From positions 4,340,501 to 4,404,500 of the forward strand of contig NZ_PGEP01000001.1 in assembly GCF_002797445.1 (NCBI RefSeq): DNA of 64,000 nucleotides. The letters are read 5' to 3'. Source of the stretch: Acidovorax sp. 69 (GTDB lineage Bacteria > Pseudomonadota > Gammaproteobacteria > Burkholderiales > Burkholderiaceae_C). Below are positions 52,904 through 63,768 of this stretch, one piece after another. The notes under the pieces were generated by a model. That model did not search any database and had not been told where the DNA came from. It saw only the letters and a program-made list of their open reading frames with translations. The position numbers were made by a program, and so were the translations under genes. Every line of letters begins with the position of its first letter. The stretch's first letter is position 1.

Positions 52904-53651
52904 GTGCCGCAGAGGCGGGATAGGCCTCGGGGTCCAGGCGCCGCATCTCAGCCTCGATCCAGGCCTCCACCTCGCGCATCAGTTCCTCGGGCTGGCGCCC
53001 CGCGCTGGGAATCGGCTTGCCAATCGACACATGCACCACGCCGGGATGTTTGACGAAGGCCTTGCGTGGCCAGACTTTGGCCGAGGTCACGGCAATCGGC
53101 ACCACGGGTGCGCCGGTGTCGATGGCCAGGCGCGTGCCACCCGTCTTGTAGTTGCCCTTTTGGCCGCGATCGATGCGCGTGCCTTCGGGAAACATGATGA
53201 TCCAGACGCCCTTGGCCAGCAGGTCCTTGCCCTGCTGCACAACCTTGTTGAACGCCTGGGTGCGCTGGTTGCGGTCAATGTGGATCATGTCCAGCCGGCC
53301 GATGGCCCAGCCGAAGAACGGCACGCGCAGCAGTTCCTTCTTGAATACGTAGGCCAGGGGGTGCGGCATGATCGCCGGCATCAGAAAGGTCTCGTACGTG
53401 GACTGGTGCTTGACCAGCAGCACAGCACCGGCGTTCTCGCCCTGGGGCAGGTTCTCCATGCCCATCACATTGGCACGGATGCCCAGGATCACGCGGGCGC
53501 CACTGATACACAGCGACAGCCAGGCCCGCGCAATGCGGTACAGCGGCACACCCCGCACACCGAGCAGGGTGCCCAGCATGATGGTCAGCGCATAGGGCAC
53601 CACGGTAATGCCCATCCAGAGAAGATGAATGACGGAACGGATGAAAGCCAT
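52878..53651 (-). CDS. plsC: 1-acyl-sn-glycerol-3-phosphate acyltransferase
   Basis: This 257-residue membrane enzyme makes phosphatidic acid. It starts MAFIRSVIHLLWMGITVVPY, with N-terminal hydrophobic helices. The acyltransferase motifs are LLVKHQSTYETF (an HX4E form instead of HX4D), RTQAFNKVVQQGK and MFPEGTRIDRG, then the substrate motif GAPVVPIAV. A GTG start 15 codons upstream would add residues encoded by a dispersed repeat and is less likely. It lies between gmhB and the YgjP gene, all on the minus strand. Confidence 0.94.
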   Translation of the reverse strand: MAFIRSVIHLLWMGITVVPYALTIMLGTLLGVRGVPLYRIARAWLSLCISGARVILGIRANVMGMENLPQGENAGAVLLVKHQSTYETFLMPAIMPHPLAYVFKKELLRVPFFGWAIGRLDMIHIDRNQRTQAFNKVVQQGKDLLAKGVWIIMFPEGTRIDRGQKGNYKTGGTRLAIDTGAPVVPIAVTSAKVWPRKAFVKHPGVVHVSIGKPIPSAGRQPEELMREVEAWIEAEMRRLDPEAYPASAAHAAPSSGK

Positions 53652-53660
53652 CTTTGTAGT

Positions 53661-53712
53661 CTTTTGGGCCGCAGGCGCTTTTAAATCAAGCGCCACCAGC
53701 TATTAATTAAGT
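53661..53712. repeat. Dispersed hairpin repeat upstream of plsC
   Basis: GGCGCTT (53674-53680) and AAGCGCC (53688-53694) form a 7-bp stem with a 7-base loop ending ATC, exactly the core of the terminator at 51211-51257. It is followed by ACCAGCTATTAATTAAG. It sits between gmhB and plsC and could shape the plsC mRNA 5' end. Confidence 0.65.
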
Positions 53713-53716
53713 AGCA

Positions 53717-54343
53717 TCAGACAGGTGCTGTCCCCTGCCCCACCAGAGGCAAAGGTGTGGCGGCCATGGCCGCAGCCAATGGCGCCGCGCTCTGCTGCGC
53801 CGGCAGCAGTTGGTCCACAAAATCGCCCAGGCTGGCATGCACCAACACGCCAGCCGGGAGCCCCGCCGGCAGTTCCCCGCCCAGGTTGAAAGGCGCCGAG
53901 CGCCCAGTGCACACCAGATGCACCTGGGCCCCCAGTGCAGCGCCCGCCTGGACATGGGCCTCACAACTGCCGACCACCCGCACCTCATGCCGCTCCACGC
54001 CATAACGGTCACAGATCTGCTCCAGCAGACCCGGGGCCGGCTTGCGGCAGGTGCAGTCTTCGTCGGTCGCGTGGGGGCAATAGAACACGGCATCGATGCG
54101 CCCGCCCACCGCCGACACCTGGCGGTGCATCTTGGCGTGGATGGCATTGAGCGCCACCACATCAAACAGCCCCCGGCCCAGCCCCGGCTGGTTGGTGGCC
54201 ACCACCACATGCCAGCCCGCATGGTTGAGCCGTGCAATCGCTTCGAGCGCGCCGGGGACGGCCGTCCACTCATCGGCCGAGGTGATGTAGTCGTCCCCCA
54301 GCGGGTTGAGGGTGCCGTCGCGGTCCAGGATGACGAGTTTCAT
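53717..54343 (-). CDS. gmhB: D-glycero-beta-D-manno-heptose 1,7-bisphosphate 7-phosphatase
   Basis: This HAD-fold enzyme acts in ADP-heptose synthesis for the lipopolysaccharide core. The 208-residue protein has LVILDRDGTLNPLGDDYITS with the catalytic Asp pair, VVATNQPGLGRGLF, a zinc-binding Cys cluster (YCPHATDEDCTCRKP) and EVRVVGSC. The C-terminal tail is longer and Ala-rich. It is 46 bp downstream of glyS. Confidence 0.93.
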   Translation of the reverse strand: MKLVILDRDGTLNPLGDDYITSADEWTAVPGALEAIARLNHAGWHVVVATNQPGLGRGLFDVVALNAIHAKMHRQVSAVGGRIDAVFYCPHATDEDCTCRKPAPGLLEQICDRYGVERHEVRVVGSCEAHVQAGAALGAQVHLVCTGRSAPFNLGGELPAGLPAGVLVHASLGDFVDQLLPAQQSAAPLAAAMAATPLPLVGQGTAPV

Positions 54344-54389
54344 GGGGTGGGTTTACCTTGTGAGAACCGTCAGCCTATCAGCACCGGGA

Positions 54390-56531
54390 TCAGACCGCCA
54401 GGCGCGACAGATCGGCCACACGGTTCATGGCGTCGTGCAGGCTCTTGAGCAGGCCCTGGCGGTTCAGGCGCAGGTCCAGTTGCTCGGCATTCACCATCAC
54501 GTCGTCAAAGAAGGCATCCACAGGCGCACGCAGCACGGCCAGGGTCTGCAGGCTGGCGGTGTAGTCCCCCGCTTCGAACTGGGCATTGGCCTCGGGCACA
54601 AAGCGTTGCAGGGCGGCGAACAGGTCCTTCTCGGCCTGCTCTTGCAGCAAGGCAGGGTTCACATGGGCGTCCACCGGGCCTTCAACCTCGGCCTTTTTGA
54701 GGATGTTGCCCACGCGCTTGTTGGCGGCGGCCAGGGCCGGGCTTTCGGGCAAGGCGGCAAAGGCACGCACTGCCGCCAGTTGTTTCTCGACCAGGGCCAG
54801 GCGCTGTGGGCGCAGGGCCAGCACGGCGTCCACTTCTTGCGCGCTGTAGCCTTGCTCGCGCAGGCTGCCAGCGAGGCGGTCGTAGATGAAGTCGGCCAGG
54901 GCGGCCGATGCGTCGGTGATCTTGTCGCCAAAGGCGGGCACGGCACCGGCGAGCAGCGCGTTCAAATCCAGCGGCAAGTCCTTCTCGACCAGCATGCGAA
55001 TCACGCCCAGCGCGTGGCGGCGCAGCGCAAACGGGTCACGGTCGCCGGTGGGCAGGTTACCAATGCCGAACATGCCGACCAAGGTTTCGAGCTTGTCGGC
55101 CAGGGCGACGGACACACCGGCCGTGTTGCGCGGCAAGGTGTCGCCCGCAAAGCGCGGCTTGTAGTGGTCTTCAATGGCATGCGCCACGGTGTCGCCCAAG
55201 CCGTCGTTGAGCGCGTAGTAGCCACCCATGGTGCCTTGCAGCTCGGGGAACTCGCCCACCATGTCGGTCACAAGGTCGGTCTTGGCCAGTTGCGCGGCCA
55301 GATCGGCATCGGCCACCAGGGCGGCGTCGCCCAGTTGCGTGGCGATGGCCTTGGCAATGGCGCGCACGCGCTCTACGCGCTCACCCTGCGTGCCCAGCTT
55401 GTTGTGATAGACCACCTTGCCAAGGCCTTCCACACGCGAGGCCAGCGTCTTCTTGCGGTCCTGGTCGAAGAAGAACTTGGCGTCGGCCAGGCGCGGGCGC
55501 ACCACGCGCTCGTTGCCGCCGGTCACAAAGCTGGTGTCTTCGGGGCTGATGTTGCTGACCACCAAGAACTTGTGGGTGAGCTTGCCTGCCGCGTCGAGCA
55601 GCGGGAAGTACTTCTGGTTGGCTTTCATCGTGAGGATGAGGCATTCCTGCGGCACGTCGAGGAATTCCGTCTCGAACGAGCAGATGAGCACATTGGGGCG
55701 CTCGACCAGCGCGGTCACTTCATCGAGCAGCGCCTCGTCCTCGATGGGGCGTGCGCCATTGCCCACCTGCGCGGCGGCGGCGGCCAGCTGGCGGGCGATT
55801 TCGGCCTTGCGTTCGGCAAAGCTGGCGATCACGGCGCCATCTTTTTGCAGCGTGGCAGCGTAGCTGTCTGCATCTGCCAGCACCACGGGCGACACGGCGG
55901 CTTCAAAACGGTGGCCTTGCGTGCTGTTGCCCGCCGACAGGCCCAGCGCCTTGACCGGCACCACGGTGCTGCCGTGCAGCGCGACCAGGCCGTGCGCGGG
56001 GCGCACGAAGTTCACGCTGCTCCAGCCGGGCAGCTCGCAGTCAGTCTCGAGCTGGTAGCTCATGACCTTGGGGATGGGCAGCTTGGCCAGGGCTTCCAGC
56101 AAGGCCTTTTGCAGACCCTCTTGCAGCGCGGCGCCAGGCACTACGCTGTCGTAGAACAGGGCTTCGGCCTTGCCGTCTTGCGCGCGCTTCAGGGCGGCCA
56201 CGGCGGAAGCCGGGTTGGACACATCAGCGCCCAGGGCCTGCAGCTTCTTGAGCAGCGCGGGCGTGGCATTGCCGCTGGCGTCCAGGCCCACGGTGACAGG
56301 CATGAGCTTTTGCAGCACGGCTTTGTCAGCGGCCTTGCTGGCCACGGCGGTCACATGCGCAGCCAGGCGACGGGGCGAGGCAAAGGGCGTGACGATGGAG
56401 GCGGCGGTGGCCAGGCCTTGCGCCTTGAGCTGGTCGGCCAATACGGTGGCGAAGGCATCGCCCAGCTTTTGAAGCGCCTTGGGTGGCAGCTCTTCCACAA
56501 ACAGTTCGACCAGAAGATTTTGCGTTGTCAT
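54390..56531 (-). CDS. glyS: Glycyl-tRNA synthetase beta subunit
   Basis: This is the 713-residue tRNA-binding subunit of the alpha2beta2 glycyl-tRNA synthetase. It starts MTTQNLLVELFVEELPPKAL, the constant opening of GlyS, and contains RRLAAHVTAV, ALLDEVTALVERPNVLICSF, FFFDQDRKKTLASRVEGL, DKLETLVGMFGIGNLPTGDR and PFALRRHALGVIRMLV, and ends with the anticodon-binding domain. It lies 25 bp after glyQ, so the two subunits are co-expressed. Confidence 0.97.
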   Translation of the reverse strand: MTTQNLLVELFVEELPPKALQKLGDAFATVLADQLKAQGLATAASIVTPFASPRRLAAHVTAVASKAADKAVLQKLMPVTVGLDASGNATPALLKKLQALGADVSNPASAVAALKRAQDGKAEALFYDSVVPGAALQEGLQKALLEALAKLPIPKVMSYQLETDCELPGWSSVNFVRPAHGLVALHGSTVVPVKALGLSAGNSTQGHRFEAAVSPVVLADADSYAATLQKDGAVIASFAERKAEIARQLAAAAAQVGNGARPIEDEALLDEVTALVERPNVLICSFETEFLDVPQECLILTMKANQKYFPLLDAAGKLTHKFLVVSNISPEDTSFVTGGNERVVRPRLADAKFFFDQDRKKTLASRVEGLGKVVYHNKLGTQGERVERVRAIAKAIATQLGDAALVADADLAAQLAKTDLVTDMVGEFPELQGTMGGYYALNDGLGDTVAHAIEDHYKPRFAGDTLPRNTAGVSVALADKLETLVGMFGIGNLPTGDRDPFALRRHALGVIRMLVEKDLPLDLNALLAGAVPAFGDKITDASAALADFIYDRLAGSLREQGYSAQEVDAVLALRPQRLALVEKQLAAVRAFAALPESPALAAANKRVGNILKKAEVEGPVDAHVNPALLQEQAEKDLFAALQRFVPEANAQFEAGDYTASLQTLAVLRAPVDAFFDDVMVNAEQLDLRLNRQGLLKSLHDAMNRVADLSRLAV

Positions 56532-56556
56532 TTTTTCAAGAACTCCGGGTCTCAAT

Positions 56557-57477
56557 TCAGGCGGCCTTCTTGGCCATTTGTTCCACCCACTCGCGCGGCG
56601 CCATGGGGAAGCCCAGGCGTTCGCGGCTTTCGTAGTAGCTTTGCGCCACGGCGCGGGCCAGGTTACGAATGCGGCCAATGTAGGCAGCGCGCTCGGTCAC
56701 GCTGATGGCGCCGCGTGCATCCAGCAGGTTGAAGCTGTGCGCCGCCTTGAGCACCTGCTCATACGCGGGCAGGGCCAATTGCTGCTCCATGAGGTGCTTG
56801 GCCTGTTTTTCGTGCGCGTTGAAGGCCGTGAACAAAAAGTCAGCGTCGCTGTGCTCGAAGTTGTAGGTGGACTGCTCCACCTCGTTTTGTTTGTACACGT
56901 CACCGTACGTCAGCTTGGAGCCGTCGGCGCCTTCGGTCCAGGTCAGGTTGTAGACGTTGTCCACGCCCTGCAGGTACATGGCCAGGCGCTCCAGGCCATA
57001 GGTGATCTCGCCCGTGGCGGGCTTGCAGTCGATGCCGCCCACTTGCTGGAAGTAGGTGAACTGCGTGACTTCCATGCCGTTGAGCCAGACCTCCCAGCCC
57101 AGGCCCCAGGCGCCCAGCGTGGGGTTCTCCCAGTCGTCTTCCACAAAGCGGATGTCGTTCTTCTTGAGGTCAAAACCCAGCGCTTCGAGCGAGCCCAAGT
57201 ACAGCTCCAGAATGTTGGCGGGTGCGGGCTTGAGCACCACCTGGAACTGGTAATAGTGCTGCAGGCGGTTGGGGTTCTCGCCGTAGCGGCCATCTTTGGG
57301 GCGGCGGCTGGGCTGCACGTAGGCGGCCTTCCACGGCTCGGGGCCAATGGCGCGCAGGAAGGTGGCGGTGTGCGAGGTGCCAGCGCCCACTTCCATGTCA
57401 TAGGGTTGCAAAAGGGCGCAACCCTGCGCGTCCCAGTAGGACTGCAGCTTCAAAATGATTTGCTGGAATGTCAACAT
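56557..57477 (-). CDS. glyQ: Glycyl-tRNA synthetase alpha subunit
   Basis: This is the 306-residue catalytic subunit of glycyl-tRNA synthetase. It starts [20 protein letters not shown], with [57 protein letters not shown] and [20 protein letters not shown], all conserved in GlyQ. The ATG at 57477 gives the normal length; upstream in-frame codons run through non-conserved sequence. Confidence 0.97.
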   Translation of the reverse strand: MLTFQQIILKLQSYWDAQGCALLQPYDMEVGAGTSHTATFLRAIGPEPWKAAYVQPSRRPKDGRYGENPNRLQHYYQFQVVLKPAPANILELYLGSLEALGFDLKKNDIRFVEDDWENPTLGAWGLGWEVWLNGMEVTQFTYFQQVGGIDCKPATGEITYGLERLAMYLQGVDNVYNLTWTEGADGSKLTYGDVYKQNEVEQSTYNFEHSDADFLFTAFNAHEKQAKHLMEQQLALPAYEQVLKAAHSFNLLDARGAISVTERAAYIGRIRNLARAVAQSYYESRERLGFPMAPREWVEQMAKKAA

Positions 57478-57934
57478 GGCGTCTGCGGCACTGGTACGCC
57501 AGCGCCGGGCAAGTAAAAGGGGAGAAAAAAGGCGGTGTGCGTGCCAGGCTCCGCGCCTGCAGTCACCAGGACGGCAAAAACGGGCGTCGCGCGCGCAACC
57601 GGTCATTTTACGGCGCTGCGGCAGGGTGCCTTGCAAACGGCGCAACAGGCCCTGGTCCCATGAAAAAAGGCCGGAGCCCTTTTGGAGCCCCAGCCTTCCC
57701 AACCAGCCACGCGAGCGATATGCCGGTGCGTACCGGTGGCCACCTTTGCGGGCGACCCGTGGGCGCACCGGTGGTGCGCCAAGTCGCGTATCAAATATTC
57801 GCTGCGCAGTTCACAGCAGGGGGCGCATTCAGAGGGCATGCCCTCAAGCCAGTGCACCCGTGCATCTGGCTGCGCCAGTCCACCGGGTGCGTCCCCGCCC
57901 TCGGGGGGGAAGGCGCGAAGCGACTCAGGGGCGC
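57478..57934. other. 457-bp gap between glyQ and the asparaginase gene
   Basis: No convincing gene is seen. Reading frames exist but show GC-rich, Pro/Ala/Cys-rich translations without domain patterns. The right end (57889-57934) carries the CGCTTCGCGCC-type element. The glyQ promoter should lie near 57480-57600. Short inverted repeats near 57713-57760 (ATATGCCGGTGCGTACCGGT and GGCGACCCGTGGGCGCACCG) are also present. Confidence 0.55.
57889..57934 (-). repeat. CGCTTCGCGCC-type element after the asparaginase gene
   Basis: The minus strand directly after the stop reads GCGCCCCTGAGTCGCTTCGC, then GCCTTCCCCC and a GAGGGCGGGG stretch that can pair with part of it. It is the longest of three related copies that follow genes in this window. 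A transcription-termination or mRNA 3'-end role is inferred. Confidence 0.6.
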
Positions 57935-59107
<1,173 letters not shown>

Positions 59108-59263
59108 TTAACGCACAGCAAAGTGGAATAATTAGCCCACCCTTGTGAATTCAATTCACAGACAAACCCCACACAAAAATCACCCCGCAAATGCCCGGCG
59201 CTACCGTACAAGAGCCCGCTGGGGGGCCCCGCGCCGCACACACCGCCACGTCACGCCTGCACC

Positions 59264-60181
59264 ATGAACCTGCGACAGCTGGAGGTCTTTCAAGCGGTTT
59301 TACAAACCGGCAACATGAGTGCTGCCGCGCGTCTGCTGTGCATCACGCCCTCGGCGGTGAGCAAAGCCGTGGCTCACACCGAGCTGCAGTTGGGCTACCG
59401 CTTGTTCAACCGCACGCCCTCGGGCCTCACCCCTACGCCCGAGGCCCAGGTGCTGGCGGCAGAGTCCACGGGCATTTACCGCCAGCTCGATGCGCTCAAG
59501 CGCACCGCACGCAATCTGGCCACCAGCGATTCGGGCGATGTGCGGCTGGCCGCCATCCCCTCCATCACCCACGAGTTTCTGCCGCGCCTGCTGCAGCACC
59601 ATGCAGGGCTGCACCCGCAGGTGGGGGTCGAGGTGCGCACCATCCACCAGGACCAGATGACACAGGCACTGCTCACGCGCAGCGCGGACTTCTGCCTGGG
59701 TTTTTACAAACACCCTCACCCCCAGATTGCCAGCGACCTGCTGGTCAGCGGCAGGCTGTACCTGGCTGTGGCGACCAGTGTGTGGGCGCGTGCGCCGCGC
59801 GCTGCCAGCCTCGGAGCGCGGCTGGCACAGGTGCCCGTGGTGCGCCTGGTGGGTGACGACCCCATGCGCCAGTCGATTGACGACATTGCACAGCGGTTGG
59901 GCTCACCGGCCGGGCCTGGCATTCAGGTGCAGACCTCACGCCTGGCACTGGAGCTGGTACGCCGGGGCATGGGCTGGACCGTGGTGGACTTTCTGACCGC
60001 CACCGGCCTGGACCCTGCGCACATGGTGGCGCAGGAGCTGCACGAGCTGGCCCCCATGTCGCTGTACAGCTACCACGCCCGCTCGTTTCCGCCCAGCCTG
60101 CAAGCGACACGCATGCTCGCCATGCTGCCCGCCTTGCTGCACGAAGCCCTGCAACCCAACCCCAAAACGACCAGACGCTGA
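59264..60181 (+). CDS. LysR-family transcriptional regulator
   Basis: This 305-residue regulator has the N-terminal HTH (NLRQLEVFQAVLQTGNMSAA and RLLCITPSAVSKAVAHTELQ) and a periplasmic-binding-like effector domain (VRLAAIPSITHEFLPRLLQH, VEVRTIHQDQMTQALLTRSA). It is divergent from the asparaginase gene, the usual layout for a LysR protein and its target. The effector is unknown; an amino acid would suit the neighbour. Confidence 0.92.
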   Translation: MNLRQLEVFQAVLQTGNMSAAARLLCITPSAVSKAVAHTELQLGYRLFNRTPSGLTPTPEAQVLAAESTGIYRQLDALKRTARNLATSDSGDVRLAAIPSITHEFLPRLLQHHAGLHPQVGVEVRTIHQDQMTQALLTRSADFCLGFYKHPHPQIASDLLVSGRLYLAVATSVWARAPRAASLGARLAQVPVVRLVGDDPMRQSIDDIAQRLGSPAGPGIQVQTSRLALELVRRGMGWTVVDFLTATGLDPAHMVAQELHELAPMSLYSYHARSFPPSLQATRMLAMLPALLHEALQPNPKTTRR

Positions 60182-60201
60182 GGACCCGGTGGCACCAACA
60201 A

Positions 60202-60235
60202 AACGGCCTGACCATCCGAAGACAGGCAGGCCGTT
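60202..60235. terminator. Candidate bidirectional terminator between lysR and fabB
   Basis: AACGGCCTG (60202-60210) pairs with CAGGCCGTT (60227-60235) around a 16-base loop between the convergent LysR and fabB genes. No clear T-run follows, so it may be only partly effective. Confidence 0.45.
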
Positions 60236-60253
60236 GTAGTGGGCAGACCGGGG

Positions 60254-61477
60254 TCAGTTGTTCCAGCGGCGCAGCACCAGGCTGGCGTTGGTGCCCCCAA
60301 AACCGAAGCTGTTGGAGAGCACCGTGTTCAACACAGCATCTCGCGTCTGCGTGACCAGGGGCATGGCATCCAGCGCCGGGTCGGGCGTTTCCACATTGGC
60401 CGAGCCTGCGATGAAACCCTTGTTCAGCATGATCATGCAGTAGATCGCCTCTTGTACGCCCGTCGCGCCCAGCGAGTGGCCGGTCAACGACTTGGTGGAC
60501 GAGAACGGTGGCACCTTGTCGCCAAACAGCGCCTTCATGGCGCGCACTTCCTGCATGTCGCCCACGGGCGTGGACGTGCCATGGGTATTGATGTAGTCGA
60601 TGGGGGCATCGAGCCCTTCCATCGCCTGCTGCATGCAGGCAATGGCGCCGTCGCCGGACGGTGCGACCATGTCTTCGCCGTCGCTGGTGGCGCCAAAGCC
60701 CACCACTTCAGCCAGGATGGTGGCGCCACGGGCAAGGGCATGCTCCAGGCTCTCCATCACCACAGCACCGCCGCCGCCCGCGATCACAAAACCATCGCGG
60801 TTGGCGTCATAGGCGCGCGAGGCTTTCTCAGGCGTGTCGTTGTACTTGCTGGACATCGCGCCCATGCCGTCAAACAGCAGCGACATGCCCCAGGACAGCT
60901 CTTCGCCACCACCGGCAAACATCACGTCCTGCACGCCCCAGGCAATCTGCTGCGCCGCAGCGCCAATGCAGTGGGCCGACGTGGAGCAGGCCGAGGTGAT
61001 GGAATAGTTGATGCCCTTGACCTTGAAGTTGGTGGCCAGGCACGCAGACACGGTAGAACTCATGCACCGCGTGACCTGATAAGGCCCCACCCGGCGAATA
61101 CCCTTTTCGCGCAGCGTGTCGGCCGCTTCAATCTGGTTGGCGGGCGAACCACCGCCCGAGCCCATGATGAGGCCGGTGCGCGGGTGGCTCACCTGCTCAG
61201 GCGTGAGACCCGCCTGGGCAATGGCGTCTTCGAGCGCGATCTGCGCATAGGCCGCCGCATCACCCATGAAACGCAGCTGCTTGCGGTCGATGCGCGCTTC
61301 GATGTCGATGTCAGGGGCGCCGCCCACCTGGCTGCGCAGGCCCAGTTCCTTGAACTTCTCCACGGCCTTGATGCCGCTTTGACCTGCGCGCAGCGAGGCC
61401 TCCACGCTGGCCAGGTCGTTGCCAATGCACGAGACAATGCCCGCGCCGGTGATGACTACGCGCTTTTTGGTGGTCAT
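60254..61477 (-). CDS. fabB: 3-oxoacyl-[ACP] synthase I (FabB)
   Basis: This condensing enzyme extends unsaturated acyl chains in type II fatty-acid synthesis. The 407-residue protein shows [20 protein letters not shown], the active-site Cys in [13 protein letters not shown], the His sites [13 protein letters not shown] and [13 protein letters not shown], and [12 protein letters not shown] at the end. The ATG overlaps the fabA stop (ATGA). Pairing with fabA identifies it as FabB, not FabF. Confidence 0.96.
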   Translation of the reverse strand: MTTKKRVVITGAGIVSCIGNDLASVEASLRAGQSGIKAVEKFKELGLRSQVGGAPDIDIEARIDRKQLRFMGDAAAYAQIALEDAIAQAGLTPEQVSHPRTGLIMGSGGGSPANQIEAADTLREKGIRRVGPYQVTRCMSSTVSACLATNFKVKGINYSITSACSTSAHCIGAAAQQIAWGVQDVMFAGGGEELSWGMSLLFDGMGAMSSKYNDTPEKASRAYDANRDGFVIAGGGGAVVMESLEHALARGATILAEVVGFGATSDGEDMVAPSGDGAIACMQQAMEGLDAPIDYINTHGTSTPVGDMQEVRAMKALFGDKVPPFSSTKSLTGHSLGATGVQEAIYCMIMLNKGFIAGSANVETPDPALDAMPLVTQTRDAVLNTVLSNSFGFGGTNASLVLRRWNN

Positions 61478-61995
61478 GCTGCGTCCTTGCCGTCTTCCTC
61501 GCGCTTGAACAAGCCCACACGCAGGTCGTTGGCTACATAGATTTCCTTGCCATCGGCCAGCAAACGGGCATCGCCGATGGCCATGACCAGCTTGCGCTTG
61601 ATGACGCGCTTGATGTCGATTTCGTAGGTGACGAGTTTCACATCCGGGCCCACTTCGCCGGTGAACTTGACTTCGCCCGCACCCAGCGCTCGGCCGCGGC
61701 CTGGCAATTGCAGCCAGGTCAGATAAAACCCGATGAGCTGCCACATGGCATCGAGCCCCAGGCAGCCCGGCATGACCGGGTCACCCTGGAAGTGGCAGGC
61801 AAAAAACCAGAGGTCGGGTCGCACGTCGAGTTCGGCACGGATCTTCCCCAGCCCGTGCGCGCCACCATCACTGTCGATGTGGGTGATGCGGTCAAACATC
61901 AGCATGGGTGGCAGCGGCAGACGCCCGCTGTCAGCGCCGAACAGCCGGCCCTCGCCCGAGGCGATCAGTTGTTCGTAGGAAAAGGAATCTGCCAT
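61474..61995 (-). CDS. fabA: Beta-hydroxydecanoyl-ACP dehydratase/isomerase
   Basis: This enzyme makes trans-2-decenoyl-ACP and isomerises it to the cis-3 form, the branch point for unsaturated fatty acids. The 173-residue hotdog protein has [20 protein letters not shown] with catalytic His, [14 protein letters not shown] with catalytic Asp, and GEVKFTGEV. The start [10 protein letters not shown] is the family standard. It forms a coupled two-gene unit with fabB. Confidence 0.97.
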   Translation of the reverse strand: MADSFSYEQLIASGEGRLFGADSGRLPLPPMLMFDRITHIDSDGGAHGLGKIRAELDVRPDLWFFACHFQGDPVMPGCLGLDAMWQLIGFYLTWLQLPGRGRALGAGEVKFTGEVGPDVKLVTYEIDIKRVIKRKLVMAIGDARLLADGKEIYVANDLRVGLFKREEDGKDAA

Positions 61996-62154
61996 TTTCA
62001 GTCGTGCTCCAGAACAGCGGCTTGGCCGCCTCAAATCATCGTTGTACGCAATGCAAGCCCCCGCGTGCGGGCCTCTATTATCAAGGCATAGGGAGCCGCC
62101 TCTAAAGAATGACCTGTCAGCCCATCCGCGCAGCCGGGCAAAACCTGACCTGGA

Positions 62155-63768
62155 TCAAGGCGCGCGCACCGTGCGGCCGCGCTGGGCGACCGTGGCGAGC
62201 GCCAGCACCAACGCCCCCAGCATCCACAGCGGCGCAAGCCCCCAGCGCGACACCCACCAGGCATACGGAGTGATCGCCCAGCCGCTTTGCGCGTCCACGC
62301 CGCGCCCCTGTACCTCGCCCTTGAGTACGCCCCGGGTGTAGCGCGCCAACTGGTGCGTCACCACACCCCGGTGGTCGATGATGACAGTGGCGCCGGTGTT
62401 GGTGGCGCGCACCATGGGGCGCTCGAACTCCAGGGCGCGCATGCGGCTGATGTGCAGGTGTTGGTCAATGGCCAGCGTGTCGCCAAACCAGCCGATGTTG
62501 CTGAAGTTGACAAACACGGTGGGCGCTTGCGCAGGGTTGATAAAACGCGCCCCCAGCTCCTCGCCAAACAAGTCTTCGTAGCAAATGTTGGGGGCAATGC
62601 GCTGCCCGGCCCAGGCAAAGGACGCCTGGCCCACGGTGCCCCGGTTGAAGTCGCCGAGCGGGATGTTCATCATGGCGGTGAACCACCTGAAGAACGGCGG
62701 AATGAATTCGCCAAACGGCACCAGGTGGTGCTTGTCGTAACGGTAGGGTTCCGCCCGGGTGGAGGCACTCAGGCCCAGCACCGAATTGGTGTAGCCCTGC
62801 GTTTCATCCCCCAGCGGGATACCCAACAAGGCCGCCTGGGGGCCTTGGGCGTAGCGCTGCTCAATGCCTTCCAGGTAGCCGGGAATCAGCTGCTGGGGCA
62901 GCAACGGAATCGCCGTTTCTGGCGCCACCACCAGATCGGCCGTGGCATCTCGCAGGGCTTGTGCATACCACTTCAGCGCCACTGGCACACCGCTGCCCGA
63001 CTGGAACTTCTCGTCCTGCGGGATGTTGCCTTGCAGCAGCTCCAGACTCAGGGAAGGCGCCGGGCGCTGCGACGGTGTGTAGCAAAGATTGACCGCACAA
63101 AAGCGGTCCGCCGTGGCCGCAGCCAGCACGCCTGCGCCTGCCAGCAACACCACCCACAGGCGCCCGGTGCGAAGGTCGGGGCGACGCACCTGCACGGCGA
63201 ACATCGCCAGCATGGCGGCCACGGCCCCTATGCCATAGACGCCCACATGGCGCGCCAGCGCGGCGAACGGGCCATCCACATGCGCATAACCGCCAGCGCC
63301 CCAGGGAAATCCGGTCCACCAAATGCCACGCGCCAGCTCAGCCACCAACCAGAGCGCTCCGAAAAGAAGAGCACTCAATGCTTTATTGATGGGCGCAAGG
63401 CGGCAAAACAATGCCAATGCCGCCGCATAGTAGCTGGCCAGGAACGCCGCCAGCCCCAACACAGCGGCCACGGCCAGCGGTGCTGACAAGCCGCCGTAGG
63501 TGTGCATCGAAATGAACAACCACCAGAAAGTGCCCGCCAGCCATGCCGTGGCAAAGACGCCGCCGACGAGCGCGCCGCGTTGCCACGGGATAGCCACACC
63601 CACCTCCGGCCGCAACAGCCAGGCCAGAGCGGCCATGGAGACCAGCTGCAGCCACCACAGAGGCTCACCGCTCCACGGCCAGGCCAACGAAGCCGCTTGC
63701 GCCAGTCCGGCAGCCAAGGCAAGCAGCATCTGCAGGGGCCAACCCGGCATCGGAGAGACCCGCGGCAT
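62155..63768 (-). CDS. lnt: Apolipoprotein N-acyltransferase
   Basis: This inner-membrane enzyme adds the third acyl chain to lipoproteins. The 537-residue protein has about six to eight helices in its N-terminal half, with FPWGAGGYAHVDGPFAALAR. A nitrilase-like periplasmic domain follows, holding the catalytic triad: Glu in LVVAPETAIPLL, Lys in YDKHHLVPFGEF and Cys in APNICYEDLFGEEL. The ATG at 63768 overlaps the corC stop (TGATG); a start at 63750 is also possible. It would mature lipoproteins such as the one next to gspD. Confidence 0.96.
   Translation of the reverse strand: MPRVSPMPGWPLQMLLALAAGLAQAASLAWPWSGEPLWWLQLVSMAALAWLLRPEVGVAIPWQRGALVGGVFATAWLAGTFWWLFISMHTYGGLSAPLAVAAVLGLAAFLASYYAAALALFCRLAPINKALSALLFGALWLVAELARGIWWTGFPWGAGGYAHVDGPFAALARHVGVYGIGAVAAMLAMFAVQVRRPDLRTGRLWVVLLAGAGVLAAATADRFCAVNLCYTPSQRPAPSLSLELLQGNIPQDEKFQSGSGVPVALKWYAQALRDATADLVVAPETAIPLLPQQLIPGYLEGIEQRYAQGPQAALLGIPLGDETQGYTNSVLGLSASTRAEPYRYDKHHLVPFGEFIPPFFRWFTAMMNIPLGDFNRGTVGQASFAWAGQRIAPNICYEDLFGEELGARFINPAQAPTVFVNFSNIGWFGDTLAIDQHLHISRMRALEFERPMVRATNTGATVIIDHRGVVTHQLARYTRGVLKGEVQGRGVDAQSGWAITPYAWWVSRWGLAPLWMLGALVLALATVAQRGRTVRAP

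Noticed and set aside
54306..57516. Long plus-strand frames across glyS and glyQ
   Set aside because: Antisense to conserved tRNA synthetase genes; no motifs.
62287..63486. Plus-strand frame across lnt
   Set aside because: Antisense shadow; the minus strand carries all three Lnt catalytic residues.
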